A DNA stretch of 64,000 nucleotides, from NCBI RefSeq assembly GCF_009905375.1, contig NC_133657.1, forward strand, positions 43,016,192-43,080,191, written 5' to 3'. The position numbers were made by a program, and so were the translations under genes. Position 1 is the first letter of the stretch, and every line of letters begins with the position of its first letter. The stretch comes from Apium graveolens. Lineage: Eukaryota; Streptophyta; Magnoliopsida; Apiales; Apiaceae. Positions 11,763 through 24,665 of the stretch are shown here, one piece after another. The notes beneath the pieces are model-generated. The model saw nothing but the letters and a program-made list of their open reading frames with translations, did no database searches and had not been told where the DNA came from.

Positions 11763-14700
11763 TGTGACGCCCTCCAAACCCGGGGTCTAGATTTGGGGGT
11801 CACTTGCCACTAAATTATAATAAAATAATCATAGCAGAATAATATAATAAATACGACCCCTTTACCTGCACTGGATTGATCACAGGTTATAGTATGGAAC
11901 AGGCACTAATACAAATCAAGTATTATTACAAACCATAAGTCTAATTAGTTTTACAGATTATTCAAATTTTATTACAAACCTCTAGACTATCCAAGCATCC
12001 CAAAATAGTCTACCTGGAATACACACCACTATTTACAAGCACTCAACTTCTGACCAAACCTGGATCTCAAGCCTGCTCTGACTTAGCTGAAAGATTAGAT
12101 TGATAAACAAGTATGAGCAAAAGAAATGCTCAGCAAGCAATATAAAATGTACTTGAAATGATAAACCACATTCTGATAATAACTGAACAAAAGGATAAAA
12201 GCAGTAATATTTGATCAGTAATAAAGCTTCACGAGCTATCAACAATAAACGAAATTTTTTTTACATTGGAATCTAACTCCGACGGACGTACTATCACATG
12301 CTGATCAGCCCGTGTGATAGCACAAGGTCATGATTCATAGAAACATGTCCCCAAAATATGAGTACTCAAATAAAAAGGCAATATACCCGCCTGTGGCAAT
12401 AATGGTGTCATAATATTTCATACAACACGTAAAAATAGCCCTCCGCTGGACCGTCCGTCCCGGTCACTTACGCATTCATCCAATCCATAAAACATTTTGA
12501 TCAAAGGAGCCGAACCAAAGGACATCCTTAACCATATAACTCTCCATTTCTCATGGTCCAGAGTTATCTTAACAATTGATGGCGAAATAACTAGAACAAT
12601 TAGTTATTCGCTAACCTCAATTCAACGTTCCACTGTATAGAGTAATTTATAGCAAAATATAAAACATTTAACCATTCTGAACTTAGAATAGTATGGAAAT
12701 CGATAGAATAAAGTTCAGAGTCAATATCAATTGAATGATAAATGAAGATATAGGTACTTGCATAATATGATTCGAAATAAACGTCACCTAAACAATAAGT
12801 GAAGTTAATGGTACTTGCCTGGTAAGCTCGATAACCTCTTACTATAACTCTGCTTATAGCTGCTGGCTACTATCTCCGTCTAACACTTGACTGCACTCCT
12901 TGCTACTTGATTCTATAAACAAAAGGACTATCTTAATTGACAGAACTAAACTCAATCGACGTAACCATACGTCTTGACATCTACTCGATCGTTTTTAACT
13001 AAGCATGGAATTTTAAACTGTAAACAAATAGCATATATATATATATCACGTAACACGTAATCATGGAATTTGTATAACACGTAATCATATATTTCATATA
13101 ACACATAAGTTAGATCATTAAAAGACACGTCTCAGTGCGTTCAGAATGAAAATCAGTTCAATATTAGCATTTATCGATCAAATACCGACTCAAACTGATA
13201 CACAAATCAAATGACATTGCAATACAATAGAAATTAGGTCTCAAAAGTATTTTTATTGGAAGCGCAATATTTTTCTGAGTCTGTACGCGTTCGTTTCGTA
13301 TTAAACGGACGAACGGTTTAATTATTATGAATAAAATAAGAAATAAATAGATTTAAATCAATTAATAAAAATATTAATTGATTTTTAAATACCAAAATAT
13401 AATTTTTAAAACCTTAAAATAATTTATAGAAATTATTTGAATCAATTATAAATAATTTACATTTATTTAACTATTTATAAATAAAATTAATTGATTAATT
13501 GATTTTTAATCAATTAATTTATTTCATAAATAATTAACTAAAATAAACTATAAATAATTAAATCAAATTGTATTTTTGAAAATAATTAAAAAAAATAATT
13601 TTAGGAATTTAAAATAATTGTGAAAATAATTTTTAGAATTATAAATAATTATTAAATGATTTTTGAAATTCAAAATTAATGATTTTTAAAAGAAAAAGAA
13701 ATGAATTTTGAAATAAACAAACAAAAAAAAATAAAAAATAAAAAAATAACAGAAACATGTTTTGTACTCAGACTGTCTTCTCCAAAAGATCAAGCGGAGG
13801 CTGTGGGATGGAGTTTCGGCCGGAGCTCGGACGAACTCGGCCGGAAACTGGGAACACGCCCAGAAACCGGCGAGTTTCGCCGACTTCCGGCGACTCCAAA
13901 ACACGGTCAACTTCATGCCGTTCTAACCGGGTTTCGATCCTATATGACTCCAATTCGTCCCAGCAACAATTGTAAATCCAGAAACTCGACAAACAGCAAC
14001 AACTCGACGGTTTCCGTCGAGTTCTTGACAAAAGCCGGCGGATGAATCCGGCGAACCCGATTCTACTCAAATCAAAACCAAAATTCAAAATTCCAGTACC
14101 AAATCGAAGCCCAGAACGATTAGAAACTATTCCACATCCTCAAAATCATCAAGAACATCAACTCAAACAAAAAAAACAATTTGAAAAATCAACCAAACTC
14201 AGAACTCGACTTTGGTATTCCGGGCATCAAATAATACAAATTTATAGTCAAATCGACTGGGAATCATCATCTAAAACTACTGGTAACATCAAAATCAACC
14301 TAGAATCATTTAAAAACAAAAATCGATTTTCAAGAATAAAACATAAAAATCGACTTTTCGATTTACTGTACCTCATATCAAGATATTGGTATCAATGGAA
14401 AGCTCTCTTCGAGAGGAAGATTTTGGTTACTAGCACGTCTGATTTGGTTTCCAGAATCGATCAAAAACCGTGTTTGAAGTTAAGGAAGAAATTCTCACCC
14501 CCAAAGTTGTTCTTGGTGTTTATGAATTTTCTGAATTTTTTAATAAAATAAAATGAATAGATTAATCTTGTTCAGCTATTTATATTAATTCTGAAATTAT
14601 ATCCCCAAAATAAATTAAGTGTGTTTTTATCCCTAAATTACAATAATTAAGCCCCAAAATAATAATTAGAGGGAATAATTTTAAAAATGATAAAATACAA

Positions 14701-15159
14701 AATTAATGTCAAAATTCCCCGAAAATTGCGAATAATTCAAAAATACAAAAATAAAGGGTATTTGAAATACACATAATTTTATAAAAAATAAAAGCATCGA
14801 TTTTGTGGGGTTTGACGTCCCGGTGGGGTCCCGGTCCGTTGATTTTTGAAAAACGGAAATGATCCCTAAATTACCAGAAAATCCCGATAACATATAAAAT
14901 GTATTGGAACATGCGTAAAATGAAATAAAGCGAGTACCTTAATAAATATGTGAATAAATAAGAGTTTGAATTGCATATCGATTCATATAATTGCAGTTTA
15001 AACATATTTTGATCAATAGAAAAATTTGCTGGCCCGCACAGAAATACACATAACAGCCATAACATCTCATATCATGGAAATAATTACTTCAAATTTATAA
15101 AACACATAATATTTATTTATTTAACATATAATATTCACATAATTTTCCCGGTTATTACA
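11763..15159 (-). repeat. Inner gypsy 3' LTR (3,397 bp)
   Basis: The + strand ends are TGTGACGCC and TTATTACA. The sequence is repeated at 20230-23608 with minor differences. It includes a very AT-rich block (about 13300-13760) and a GC-rich island (about 13790-14060). No protein is supported inside. Confidence 0.95.
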
Positions 15160-15171
15160 TCCTTCCCCCTT
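15160..15171 (-). other. Inner gypsy polypurine tract
   Basis: On the minus strand it reads AAGGGGGAAGGA, directly before the LTR start TGTAATAACC. Confidence 0.88.
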
Positions 15172-15289
15172 AACAGGATTCTGTCCTCAGAATCATCCTA
15201 GGAAAACAAATGAGGATACTTGGATCGCATTTCGCTTTCCAACTCCCAAGTCGACTCTTCAACCTTGGGATTCCTCCACAAGACTCGCA

Positions 15290-17002
15290 CTAAAGATACA
15301 GACTTATTCCTAAGTACTCTTTCTTTTTTTTATCTAAAATCTGCACTGGTTGCTCTACAAAAGACAAATCTGGCTGAATCTCGATTAGGTCATATTCTAT
15401 TACATGGTTCGAATCAGGCAAATAACGCTTCAACATTGACACGTAGAACATGTTGTGAATATGCTGCATGTGAGGTGGTAATGCTAATTCGTAAGCAACC
15501 TTTCCCACACGCTTCAAAATCTCAAAAGGGCTAACATAACGTGGACTTAGCTTTCCTTTCTTTCTAAATCTTGATAAACCCTTCCAAGGAGAAACCTTCA
15601 ATAACACTGCTTCTCCAATTTCAAATTCCATATCTTTTCTGGTAGGATCAGTATATTTACGTTGACGATCTTGAGCTGCTATTAATCTTTTCCGAATGAG
15701 TTCTATTTTCTCCTTCGTCTGCTGGATCAATTCTGGACCCAAAATCTTTCTCTCACCAACTTCTTCCCAACATATTGGAGATCTACATCTTCTCCCATAT
15801 AAAGCTTCATAAGGCGGCATTCCAATACTGGCATGATAACTGTTGTTGTAGGAGAATTCAACTAATGGCAAATGCTCATCCCAACTACCTTCAAAATCTA
15901 GTGCACATACCCTTAGCATATCTTCAATAGTCTGAATCATCCTTTCACTTTGACCGTCTGTCTGCGGATGATACGCGATACTCATGTTCAGCTTCGTTCC
16001 GAGACAATCTTGAAAACTTCTCCAAAATCTTGAATTAAATCGAGGATCTCTATCGGAAACTATGGATACTGGAACTCCGTGTCTTGTCACAATTTCTTTA
16101 AGATATAACCGTACCAATTTATCCATGGAGAATCTCTCGTTGATAGGAAGAAAATGCGCTGACTTCGTCAATCTGTCGATAATAACCCAAATAGCATCAT
16201 GATTCACCCTGGTCCTCGGTAATCCAACTACGAAATCCATCGCGATATGCTCCCACTTCCATTCTGGAATATCCAATGGCTGTATCAGTCCACTAGGCCT
16301 TTGATGTTCCGCTTTGACTCGCTGGCAAGTGTAACACTTACTTACCCATTCTGCAATTTCTTTCTTCATGCTTGGCCACCAAAATTTTTCTCTTAAGTCT
16401 CTGTACATCTTCGTACTTCCGGGATGAATTAAATATCTGGAGTTGTGAGCGTCTCGAAGAATTTCATCTTTCAGCTCGGCTACGTTGGGTATCCATATTC
16501 TAGAAGAAAATCTTAATATTCCTTTATCATCCTTTTGACTCCCTATTTCTTCTCCTGTCAAATTGTCTTGTTCATAGCTCATAACTTCCTCCTGACATCT
16601 TCTTATCTTCTCTAATAATTCTAGTTGAAAAGACATTGCACACAATACCTCTGTAGACATACTTGGGATACTGACCTCTATTTCTAGCTTTTCAAATTCC
16701 TTGATCAATTCCTCAGATGAAGTTATCATGTTCAACCTTTCTTTTCTGCTCAGCACGTCGGCCACCACATTTGCTTTGCCTGGATGATAGTTAATAGTAC
16801 AGTCGTAGTCCTTGATTAGTTCTAGCCATCTTCGTTGTCTCATATTTAATTCCTTCTGGGTAAAGATATACTTCAAACTCTTGTGGTCCGTGTAGATCTC
16901 GCATTTTTCCCCATAAAGATAATGCCTCCAAATCTTCAATGCAAACACTATAGCTTCCAATTCAAGATCGTGAGTTGGATACTTTTCTTCATATGGTTTC
17001 AA
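15290..17002 (-). CDS. Open block: RNase H end and integrase (inner gypsy)
   Basis: This 570-codon stretch is in the same frame as the upstream block and separated from it only by three TAG codons. It has RNase H ([25 protein letters not shown]), an integrase zinc region ending CYTCQ, the catalytic triad at residues 256 (AMDFVVG), 317 (VSDRDPRF) and 353 (GQSERMIQ), and the SH3-like C-terminus with FYVSMLKRY. The last ten residues are out of frame after the eight-A run. Confidence 0.9.
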   Translation of the reverse strand: MKPYEEKYPTHDLELEAIVFALKIWRHYLYGEKCEIYTDHKSLKYIFTQKELNMRQRRWLELIKDYDCTINYHPGKANVVADVLSRKERLNMITSSEELIKEFEKLEIEVSIPSMSTEVLCAMSFQLELLEKIRRCQEEVMSYEQDNLTGEEIGSQKDDKGILRFSSRIWIPNVAELKDEILRDAHNSRYLIHPGSTKMYRDLREKFWWPSMKKEIAEWVSKCYTCQRVKAEHQRPSGLIQPLDIPEWKWEHIAMDFVVGLPRTRVNHDAIWVIIDRLTKSAHFLPINERFSMDKLVRLYLKEIVTRHGVPVSIVSDRDPRFNSRFWRSFQDCLGTKLNMSIAYHPQTDGQSERMIQTIEDMLRVCALDFEGSWDEHLPLVEFSYNNSYHASIGMPPYEALYGRRCRSPICWEEVGERKILGPELIQQTKEKIELIRKRLIAAQDRQRKYTDPTRKDMEFEIGEAVLLKVSPWKGLSRFRKKGKLSPRYVSPFEILKRVGKVAYELALPPHMQHIHNMFYVSMLKRYLPDSNHVIEYDLIEIQPDLSFVEQPVQILDKKKKEYLGISLYL

Positions 17003-17035
17003 CTATCTTGAAGCCTAGGCTATCACTTTGTCATG

Positions 17036-19618
17036 CTACATCAACACACATCCCAATCCTTTGTATGATGCGTCACTATAAATCACAAAATTTCCTTGTT
17101 CGTCTGGCAAGACTAGTACTGGAGAAGATACTAATCTATTCTTTAATTCCTGGAAACTTTCTTCGCACTTCTCATCCCATTCAAATTTCTGATTCTTCCT
17201 GGTGAGCTTTGTCAATGGCGTAGCTATTTTCGCAAAATCTTGCACGAATCTTCTATAGTAACCTGCCAGTCCCATGAAACTTCTTACTTCCGTTGGTGTT
17301 TTTGGCCTCTCCCAGTTGATTATGGCTTCAATCTTTGCTGGATCCACTTCCACTCCTTTATTGCTAATCACGTGCCCAAGAAATCGTACTTCTTTTAACC
17401 AAAATTCACACTTAGAAAACTTTGCGTACAATTTCTCCTGTCGCAGTATCTCCAAAACTATTCTTAAATGCTCTACATGCTCCTCTTCTGTTTTAGAATA
17501 GATCAAGATGTCATCTATGAACACGATCACGAATTTATCCAAATACTTCTTAAATACTCGATTCATCAGATCCATGAAAGCTGCTGGTGTGTTGGTTAAT
17601 CCAAATGCCATCACTAAAAACTCATAATGCCCATATCTGGTTCTGAACGCGGTCTTTGGAATGTCTTCAGGTTTGATCTTCAGTTGATGATATCCGGATC
17701 TTAAATCAATTTTAGAGAACCATACAGCGCCTTTTAATTGGTCAAACAAATCATTGATCCTTGGCAACGGGTACTTGTTCTTAATGGTTAGCTTATTCAG
17801 TTCTCGATAGTCGATACACAGTCGCATACTCCCGTCCTTCTTCTTGACAAACAGTACTGGTGCGCCCCATGGGGATACACTGGGTCTTATAACTCCTTTC
17901 TCCAAAAGATCTTGCAGTTGAGTTGCCAATTCTTTCATCTCCACTGGTGCCATCCGATACGGAGCTTTAGAAACTGGTTCTGTTCCAGGTGCTAGATCAA
18001 TTGCAAATTCAATTTCTCTATCGGGAGGTAATCCTGGCAGATCGTCCGGAAAGACATCTGAAAATTCGTTGACAACTGGGATCGCTTCTAGTGCTGGAAC
18101 TTCTTTGCTGGTGTCTACCACATGGGCCAAATATGCTTCGCAATTTTGACGCAATAACTTTTTCACTTGAGCGATCGTTAAGAACTTCTTCTCTTGCCTA
18201 TTTCCTCGAAATATCACCTTCTTCTTACTACCCAAGGTCTGAAGTCTTACTTTCCAATTCTTACAATCAATCTGAGCGTTATTTTCTGACAACCAATCCA
18301 TTCCTAAAATAACATCAAATTTTCCCAACTTAAAAGGTATCAAGTTGGCATAGAAATGATGTCCTCCTATCTCAACATCACACCTCGGGCATACTCGGTC
18401 GACAAAAACTTGGTCCTTATTAGCTAACTCTATCATTAATGCTTGTTCTAACAACTTAACTTCACAATGCAGTTTATCGACAAAATCTTGAGAAATAAAT
18501 GACCTTGTAGCTCCAGAATCAAATAGAACTTTAGCATCTACGGAGTTGACTGGAAGCGTACCTGCAACCACGTCTGAACTCCGAACAACATCCTTCATAG
18601 TCATGTTAAATGTCCTGGCCTTTGGTTGGTCCTTTGCTGGTGGTCCTTCAATCCTTGGCACATTCTGAGATAGAGCACCTGTAAGCCTTGGGGTGTTGCT
18701 CGTCGTACCTTGTGTTGGGCAATTCCTGGAAATATGCCCTGGCTTTCCACACTTATAACATCCAGTTCCCACATTCTGACCTTGAGTCTGATTCTGACAC
18801 ACATTAGCAAAGTGTCCCTTCCTACCGCACTTGAAACACGTCACATTAGCATTACAATTCCCAAAGTGCTTCCTACCACAAAACTGACAATCTGGTATTG
18901 GTGGACGATTGGGCCTCTGCTGGTTTGAATTCTGAAAACGGTTGCCTTGTCCTTCATTTCCTGATTGTGGTCTTCTGAATCCCATATTCCTATTACCCTG
19001 AAACTCTGGCCTTCTGTTGAAACGGCTCTGGAAATTACTTAGTTGCTGACCTCCTTCTGAGGTTTCTATCTTTCTTTTCTTCCCATCTTTTCCTTTCTGA
19101 GACATGTCACTCTTACTTTCGATCACCATTGCTTTCTGAACCACTGCCACATATGAAGTCAACTCAAACATGGCCACTCTATTCTGAATCCAAAATTTCA
19201 ATCCCTGCTCAAACCTTCTTGCTTTCTTTTCATCTGTATCAACCTGGTCTGGCACAAACCTTGCCAATTCAGTAAACTTAGCCTCGTACTCAGCCACAGT
19301 AAGATCACCCTGGGTCAGATTCAAAAATTTAATCTCCATTTGGTTCTTCATATACCTCGGGAAATACTTCTCCAAGAACAACTCTGTGAATCTCTCCCAA
19401 GTTATAAACTCACCTCCTTCCAATGCCCGCGTGGATTCCCACCAATAGTTCACCTCGCCCTTCAGAAAGTAGCTTGCAAACTTGGTCTTCTGTTCATTTC
19501 CTGCTCCGACTAATTCAAAAGCCTTTTCTATCTCCTTGAGCCATGCATTGGCTTCCACAGGATCAGCACTTCCCTTGAACTCAGGTGGCTTCACAGCTTG
19601 AAACTGCTTAAAAGTCAC
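17036..19618 (-). CDS. Open block: Gag, protease, RT and start of RNase H (inner gypsy)
   Basis: This is an 860-codon uninterrupted part of the gypsy polyprotein. The first codon is GTG in the middle of Gag, so it is not a true start; the real ATG is at 19768. It carries Gag from [13 protein letters not shown], the zinc knuckles, protease [10 protein letters not shown] from about residue 520 with [20 protein letters not shown] and FIDDILIYS, and the first RNase H Asp ([10 protein letters not shown]). It ends at a TAG where the family has Gln. Confidence 0.9.
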   Translation of the reverse strand: MTFKQFQAVKPPEFKGSADPVEANAWLKEIEKAFELVGAGNEQKTKFASYFLKGEVNYWWESTRALEGGEFITWERFTELFLEKYFPRYMKNQMEIKFLNLTQGDLTVAEYEAKFTELARFVPDQVDTDEKKARRFEQGLKFWIQNRVAMFELTSYVAVVQKAMVIESKSDMSQKGKDGKKRKIETSEGGQQLSNFQSRFNRRPEFQGNRNMGFRRPQSGNEGQGNRFQNSNQQRPNRPPIPDCQFCGRKHFGNCNANVTCFKCGRKGHFANVCQNQTQGQNVGTGCYKCGKPGHISRNCPTQGTTSNTPRLTGALSQNVPRIEGPPAKDQPKARTFNMTMKDVVRSSDVVAGTLPVNSVDAKVLFDSGATRSFISQDFVDKLHCEVKLLEQALMIELANKDQVFVDRVCPRCDVEIGGHHFYANLIPFKLGKFDVILGMDWLSENNAQIDCKNWKVRLQTLGSKKKVIFRGNRQEKKFLTIAQVKKLLRQNCEAYLAHVVDTSKEVPALEAIPVVNEFSDVFPDDLPGLPPDREIEFAIDLAPGTEPVSKAPYRMAPVEMKELATQLQDLLEKGVIRPSVSPWGAPVLFVKKKDGSMRLCIDYRELNKLTIKNKYPLPRINDLFDQLKGAVWFSKIDLRSGYHQLKIKPEDIPKTAFRTRYGHYEFLVMAFGLTNTPAAFMDLMNRVFKKYLDKFVIVFIDDILIYSKTEEEHVEHLRIVLEILRQEKLYAKFSKCEFWLKEVRFLGHVISNKGVEVDPAKIEAIINWERPKTPTEVRSFMGLAGYYRRFVQDFAKIATPLTKLTRKNQKFEWDEKCEESFQELKNRLVSSPVLVLPDEQGNFVIYSDASYKGLGCVLM

Positions 19619-19768
19619 TGCAGGTGGAGCTGCTACTTGCTGCTGTTATTGCTACTGCGTAAGATGTAACATTTGATGTTGCATCAGTCCCAACATCTGG
19701 ATAATCGCTGGATCTGTACGGCTCTTGGTACTACCCTCTCCTGAATTATTCCTTCTCTTTGGTGCCAT

Positions 19769-20214
19769 TATTCTGGTAAAAGAACAAGCAACATATATAA
19801 TAATCTGTCAAGCATTATTTCAAATATGTAGTAATTTCTTAGCATATCAAAATTCGCAAACAATATCTCTTCCCATAATATCATAAACTTGCTACCATAT
19901 TAACACAAGCGACATGATTATCACATAATCCTGCTTATTATCTCAAGAATAATAACACAAAGAAAATTTACTCCGAATTATCCAACCCTTTTAAATCCTT
20001 GCTTAAATCTTAGCTAAACCAACAAAATAGCAGGGTAATGACACAAGGCCTAAGGCTAAACGCAAAACAGGGAACTTAAATAACTTAACTATATCCTAAC
20101 CCAATAACCTAAATTTAATCCTATAAAAGCTAGACTACACGTGCCTATCTCATGTGATCTTCCTATGACTCATCTATGACAATCCTAAGCTTGTTTCAGT
20201 GACCATAACCTGTA
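19769..20214 (-). other. Inner gypsy 5' leader
   Basis: This untranslated leader lies between the primer site and the gag ATG. No ORF or repeat of note. Confidence 0.7.
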
Positions 20215-20226
20215 GCTCTGATACCA
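20215..20226 (-). other. Inner gypsy primer binding site
   Basis: The minus strand reads TGGTATCAGAGC, complementary to initiator tRNA-Met, three bases from the LTR end. Confidence 0.93.
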
Positions 20227-20229
20227 ACC

Positions 20230-23200
20230 TGTGACGCCCTCCAAACCCGAGGTCTAGATTTGGGGGTTACTTGCCACTAAATTATAATAAAATAATCACA
20301 GCGGAATAATATAATAAATACGACCCCTTTACCTGCACTGGATCGATCACATGTTATAGTATGGAACAGGCACTAATACAAATCAAGTATTATTACAAAC
20401 CATAAGTCTAATTAGTTTTACAGATTATTCAAATTTTATTACAAACCTCTAGACTATCCAAGCATCCCAAAACAGTCTACCTGGAATACACACCACTATC
20501 TACAAGCACTCGACTTCTGACCAAACCTGGATCTCAAGCCTGCTCTGACTTAGCTGAAAGATTAGATTGATAAACAAGTATGAGCAAAAGAAATGCTCGG
20601 CAAGCAATATAAAATGTACTTGAAATGATAAACCACATTCTGATAATAACTGAACAAAAGGATAAAAGCAGTAATATTTGATCAGTAATAAAGCTTCACA
20701 AGCTATCAACAATAAACGAATTTTTTTTTAGATTGGAATCTAACTCCGACGGACGTACTATCACATGCTGATCAGCCCGTGTGATAGCACAAGGTCATGA
20801 TTCATAGAAACATGTCCCCAAAATATGAGTACTCAAATAAAAAGGCAATATACCCGCCTGTGGCAACAATGGTGTCATAATATTTCATACAACACGTAGA
20901 AATAGCCCTCCGCTGGACCGTCCGTCCCGGTCACTTACGCATTCATCCAATCCATAAAACATTTTGATCAAAGGAGCTGAACCAAAGGACATCCTTAACC
21001 ATATAACTCTCCATTTCTCATGGTCCAGAGTTATCTTAACAATTGATGGCGAAATAACTAGAACAATTAGTTATTCGCTAACCTCAATTCAGCGTTCCAC
21101 TGTATAGAGTAATTTATAGCAAAATATAAAATGTTTAACCATTCTGAACTTAGAATAGTATGGAAATCGAAAGAATAAAGTTCTGAGTCAATATCAATTT
21201 AATGATAAATGAAGATATAGGTACTTGCATAATATGATTCGAAACAAACGTCACCTGAACAATAAGTGAAGTTAATGGTACTTGCCTGGTATGCTCGATA
21301 ACCTCTTACTATAACTCTGCTTATAGCTGCTGGCTACTATCTCCGTCTAACACTTGACTGCACTCCTTGTTACTTGATTCTATAAACAAAAGGACTATCT
21401 TAATTGACAGAACTAAACTCAATCGACGTAACCATACGTCTTGACATGTACCCGATCGTTTTTAACTAAGCATGGAATTTTAAACTGTAAACAAATAGCA
21501 TATATATATCACGTAACACGTAATCATGGCATTTTTATAACACGTAATCATATATTTCATATAACACATAAGTTAGATCATTAAAAGACACGTCTCAGTG
21601 CGTTCAGAATGAAAATCAGTTCAATATTAGCATTTATCGATCAAATACCGACTCAAACTGATACACAAATCAAATGACATTGCAATACAATAGAAATTAG
21701 GTCTCAAAAGTATTTTTATTGGAAGCGCAATATTTTTCTGAGTCTGTACGCGTTCGTTTCGTATTAAACGGACGAACGGTTTAATTATTATGAATAAAAT
21801 AAGAAATAAATAGATTTAAATCAATTAATAAAAATATTAATTGATTTTTAAATACCAAAATATAATTTTTAAAACCTTAAAATAATTTATAGAAATTATT
21901 TGAATCAATTATAAATAATTTACATTTATTTAACTATTTATAAATAAAATTAATTGATTAATTGATTTTTAATCAATTAATTAAATTCATAAATAATTAA
22001 TTAAAATAAACTATAAATAATTAAATCAAATTGTATTTTTGAAAATAATTAAAGAAAATAATTTTAGGAATTTAAAATAATTGAGAAAATAATTTTTAGA
22101 ATTATAAATAATTATTAAATGATTTTTGAAATTCAAAATCAATGATTTTTAAAAGAAAAAGAAATGAATTTTGAAATAAACAAACAAAAAAAAATAACTA
22201 GAAACATGTTTTGTACTCAGACTGTCTTCTCCAAAAGATCAAGCGGAGGCGGTGGGATGGAGTTTCGGCCGGAGCTCGGACGAACTCGGCCGGAAACTGG
22301 GAACACGCCCAGAAACCGGCGAGTTTCGCCGACTTCCGGCGACTCCAAAACACGGTCAACTTCATGTCGTTCTAACCGGTTTTCGATCCTAAACGACTCC
22401 AATTCGTCCCAGCAACAATTGTAAATCCAGAAACTCGACAAACAGCAACAACTCGACGGTTTCCGTCGAGTTCTTGACAAAAGCCGGCGGATGAATCCGG
22501 CGAACCCGATTCTACTCAAATCAAAACCAAAATTCAAAATTCCAGTAACAAATCGAAGCCCAGAACGATTAGAAACTATTCCACATCCTCAAAATCATCA
22601 AGAACATCAACTCAAACAAAAAAAACAATTTGAAAAATCAACCAAACTCAGAACTCGACTTTGGTATTCCGGGCATCAAATAATACAAATTTATAGTCAA
22701 ATCGACTGGGAATCATCATCTAAAACTACTGGTAACATCAAAATCAACCCAGAATCATTTAAAAATAAAAATTAATTTTCAAGAATAAAACATAAAAATC
22801 GACTTTTCGATTTACTGTACATCAGATCAAGATATTGGTATCAATGGAAAGCTCTCTTCGAGAGGAAGATTTTGGTTACTAGCACGTCTGATTTGGTTTC
22901 CAGAATCGATCAAAAACCGTGTTTGAAGTTAAGGAAGAAATTCTCACCCCCAAAGTTGTTCTTGGTGTTTATGAATTTTCTGAATTTTTTAATAAAATAA
23001 AATGAATAAATTAATCGTGTTCAGCTATTTATATTAATTCTGAAATTATACCCCCAAAATAAATTAAGGGTGTTTTTATCCCTAAATTACAATAATTAAG
23101 CCCCAAAATAATAATTAGGGGGAATAATTTTAAAAATGATAAAATACAAAATTAATGTCAAAATTCCCCGAAAATAGCGAATAATTCAAAAATACAAAAA

Positions 23201-23608
23201 TAAAGGGTATTTGAAATACGAATAATTTTATAAAAAATAAAAACATCGATTTTGTGGGGTTTGACGTCCCGGTGGGGTCCCGGTCCGTTGATTTTTGAAA
23301 AACGGAAATGATCCCTAAATTACCAGAAAATCCCGATAACACATAAAATGTATTGGAACATGCGTAAAATGAAATAAAGCGAGTACCTTAATAAATATGT
23401 GAATAAATAAGAGTTCGAATTGCATATCGATTTATATAATTGCAGTTTAAACATATTTTGATCAATCAAAAAATTTTCTGGCCTGCACAGAAATACACAT
23501 AACAGCCATAACATCTCATATCATGGAAATAATTACTTCAAATTTATAAAACACATAATGTTTATTTATTTAACATATAATATTCACATAATTTTCCCGG
23601 TTATTACA
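20230..23608 (-). repeat. Inner gypsy 5' LTR (3,379 bp)
   Basis: It is the partner of 11763-15159, with the same ends and internal landmarks. Small indels explain the 18-base length difference, for example shorter AT runs near 21500 and 22190. Confidence 0.95.
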
Positions 23609-23613
23609 TTGTA
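23609..23613. repeat. TSD of inner gypsy, right copy (TTGTA)
   Basis: It matches 11758-11762, and the Copia A LTR continues directly after it. Confidence 0.93.
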
Positions 23614-23874
23614 GCACTCGACGGATGTTCAAATATAGTCCCTACGGATGAACCTTATAGTCCCGACAGATGACTAATTGACATCCATCGAGTGAGTAGC
23701 TTATGTATTAAATAAGTACTGTAGCACAATTCTGCAAACAACTTTGTGCAAATTCTGTAAGGATATATAAGTCATGTTGACTTCTAGTGGATATACATAA
23801 TAGGTTGATTAATTGTAAATAAGTGATATCTTGTAATTCTGTATAAGTGAAATAGAATCAAATGACAATAGCTA

Positions 23875-23985
23875 TCCGATGGATGATCAACAAAGCTACC
23901 CGATGGATGATCAACAAAGCTACCCGACGGTGATCAACAAAGCTACCCGACGGATTATCTACAAGACTTCCGACGGATAATCAAA
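23875..23985 (+). repeat. Five tandem CCGACGGATGATC units in the Copia A 3' LTR
   Basis: This is the counterpart of the array at 3-112. Two copies read CCGATGGATG and one has lost an A, so this copy has decayed more than the 5' one. Confidence 0.88.
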
Positions 23986-24209
23986 TTCAAATTTTTGTTG
24001 ACAGTGACAACACAGTCACATGCGTCGGGTGTTTGCAAAAGGAATGTGGCAGCCTGTTAAGCAGGAATTTGAGAACAAAGAAACATTACCATTTCCATGC
24101 TATTGTGAAGATATTCAAAGATGCTAGAACAGAGTAATGAAGCAGCATGGAATTAGACTAGATATGTTTTGTTTTATTATCTTGTCTTATTATCATGTGA
24201 ACTTGGTGA

Positions 24210-24217
24210 TATATAAA
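24210..24217 (+). promoter_or_regulatory. Putative TATA box, Copia A 3' LTR
   Basis: TATATAAA in the same context as 337-344. Confidence 0.55.
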
Positions 24218-24518
24218 CCAAGTGTAGCTAGTAGAACAATTAACAACAAACACATTTTCAGATAGAGATAGATAAAGTTGTACTTGTTAAGAATCTCTCT
24301 GTAGTTTGGTTGGTCAACTTGTAAAGCAGTTGTGAGCCATTTTAGCTTGACAGAGTTCTAATTGGTCAACTTTCAAATCCACCAGAAAGTTTTAAAAGCA
24401 TTTATTTTTATTACTTTCACGTTTTTATTAAGCAAGAACATTTTTAGTTTTGAAAAAGTTGTCAAAATTACATTCAACCCCCCTTCTACAATTCTTTTTG
24501 TATTGTTATGGACTAACA

Positions 24519-24665
24519 ATAATGTGTTCTATGTATCAATGCTTAAGAAATATAACCCTGATACGAGGCATGTAATAGAATATGAGCCGATAGAGGTTCA
24601 AGCTGATTTGTCTTATATAGAACATCCAGTAAGAATTTTTTATCGGCAAGAGAGAGTATTGAGAA
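24519..24665 (+). pseudogene. Outer gypsy integrase C-terminus, first fragment
   Basis: The + strand encodes VFYVSMLKKYNPDTRHVIEY and on to RQERVLR, closely like the end of the inner gypsy integrase ([19 protein letters not shown]). It is cut on the left by Copia A and on the right by Copia B, and continues at 37010. It shows that both copias landed in one older Tekay-like element. Any longer ORF here that begins inside the LTR is a chimera. Confidence 0.9.
24661..24665. repeat. TSD of Copia B, left copy (GAGAA)
   Basis: Matches 37010-37014. Confidence 0.92.

Larger units (their letters stand above)
15198..19768 (-). pseudogene. gag-pol: Inner gypsy gag-pol polyprotein with five stops and one frameshift
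   Basis: The ATG at 19768 (MAPKRR) opens one frame of about 1,520 codons ending at TAG 15198-15200. In order: Gag capsid region (residues about 55-190); a [12 protein letters not shown] motif and two zinc knuckles ([28 protein letters not shown]); protease with DSG at 417; RT with FIDD (Asp752, Asp753); RNase H; zinc-binding integrase with Asp1178, Asp1239 and Glu1275, giving the classical D-35-E spacing; and a chromodomain-like tail. Breaks are stops at codons 39 and 41 in a glutamine run, three TAG codons between 17004 and 17038 in RNase H, and a shift in an eight-A run (15324-15331) that throws the tail out of frame. All catalytic residues of RT and integrase remain. Confidence 0.92.
11763..23608 (-). 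mobile_element. Complete Tekay/Del-like Ty3/gypsy retrotransposon
   Basis: This 11,846-base element is flanked by the TTGTA duplication, has two long LTRs (3,397 and 3,379 bases), a primer site, a polypurine tract and one gag-pol reading frame. Protease, RT, RNase H, integrase is the gypsy order. The integrase C-terminus ends in a chromodomain-like stretch (VRVLWRNP ... STWELES), and with LTRs above 3 kb this points to the Tekay/Del lineage of chromoviruses. It inserted in the 3' LTR of Copia A and is therefore younger than A. Its LTRs differ at only scattered bases on reading, but the coding frame has five stops and one shift. Confidence 0.95.
1..24518 (+). mobile_element. Copia A: Sirevirus-like Ty1/copia retrotransposon, 5' end outside window
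   Basis: This is a Ty1/copia element in the order LTR, gag, protease, integrase, RT, RNase H, accessory ORF, LTR. Integrase before RT is the copia order. The 5' LTR is cut by the window start. The 3' LTR is split by a complete gypsy element at 11763-23608. The right end is at base 24518 (ending TAACA) and abuts a gypsy integrase reading frame, so Copia A inserted into an older gypsy. The extra ORF after RNase H and the zinc-knuckle Gag fit the Sirevirus genus. The copy is dead: every gene carries stops or frameshifts, and the protease and Gag zinc knuckle have lost key residues. Its 5' TSD lies outside the window. The candidate 3' copy is ATAAT at 24519-24523. Confidence 0.93.
23614..24518 (+). 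repeat. Copia A 3' LTR, remainder
   Basis: Bases from 23870 onward align with the 5' LTR (1-674). The stretch starts with CCGTCGA-type motifs (23618-23700), then the five-copy tandem repeat, the TATA box and the TAACA end. The total LTR is about 980 bases. It lacks the (AT)13 tract and one hairpin arm present in the 5' LTR. Confidence 0.92.

Noticed and set aside
13701..14551. ORFs inside the inner gypsy LTRs (also 22164-22775, 14681-15065, 23130-23514)
   Set aside because: They are low-complexity or GC-island frames in non-coding LTR sequence, with no recognisable domain. The two sets are copies of each other.
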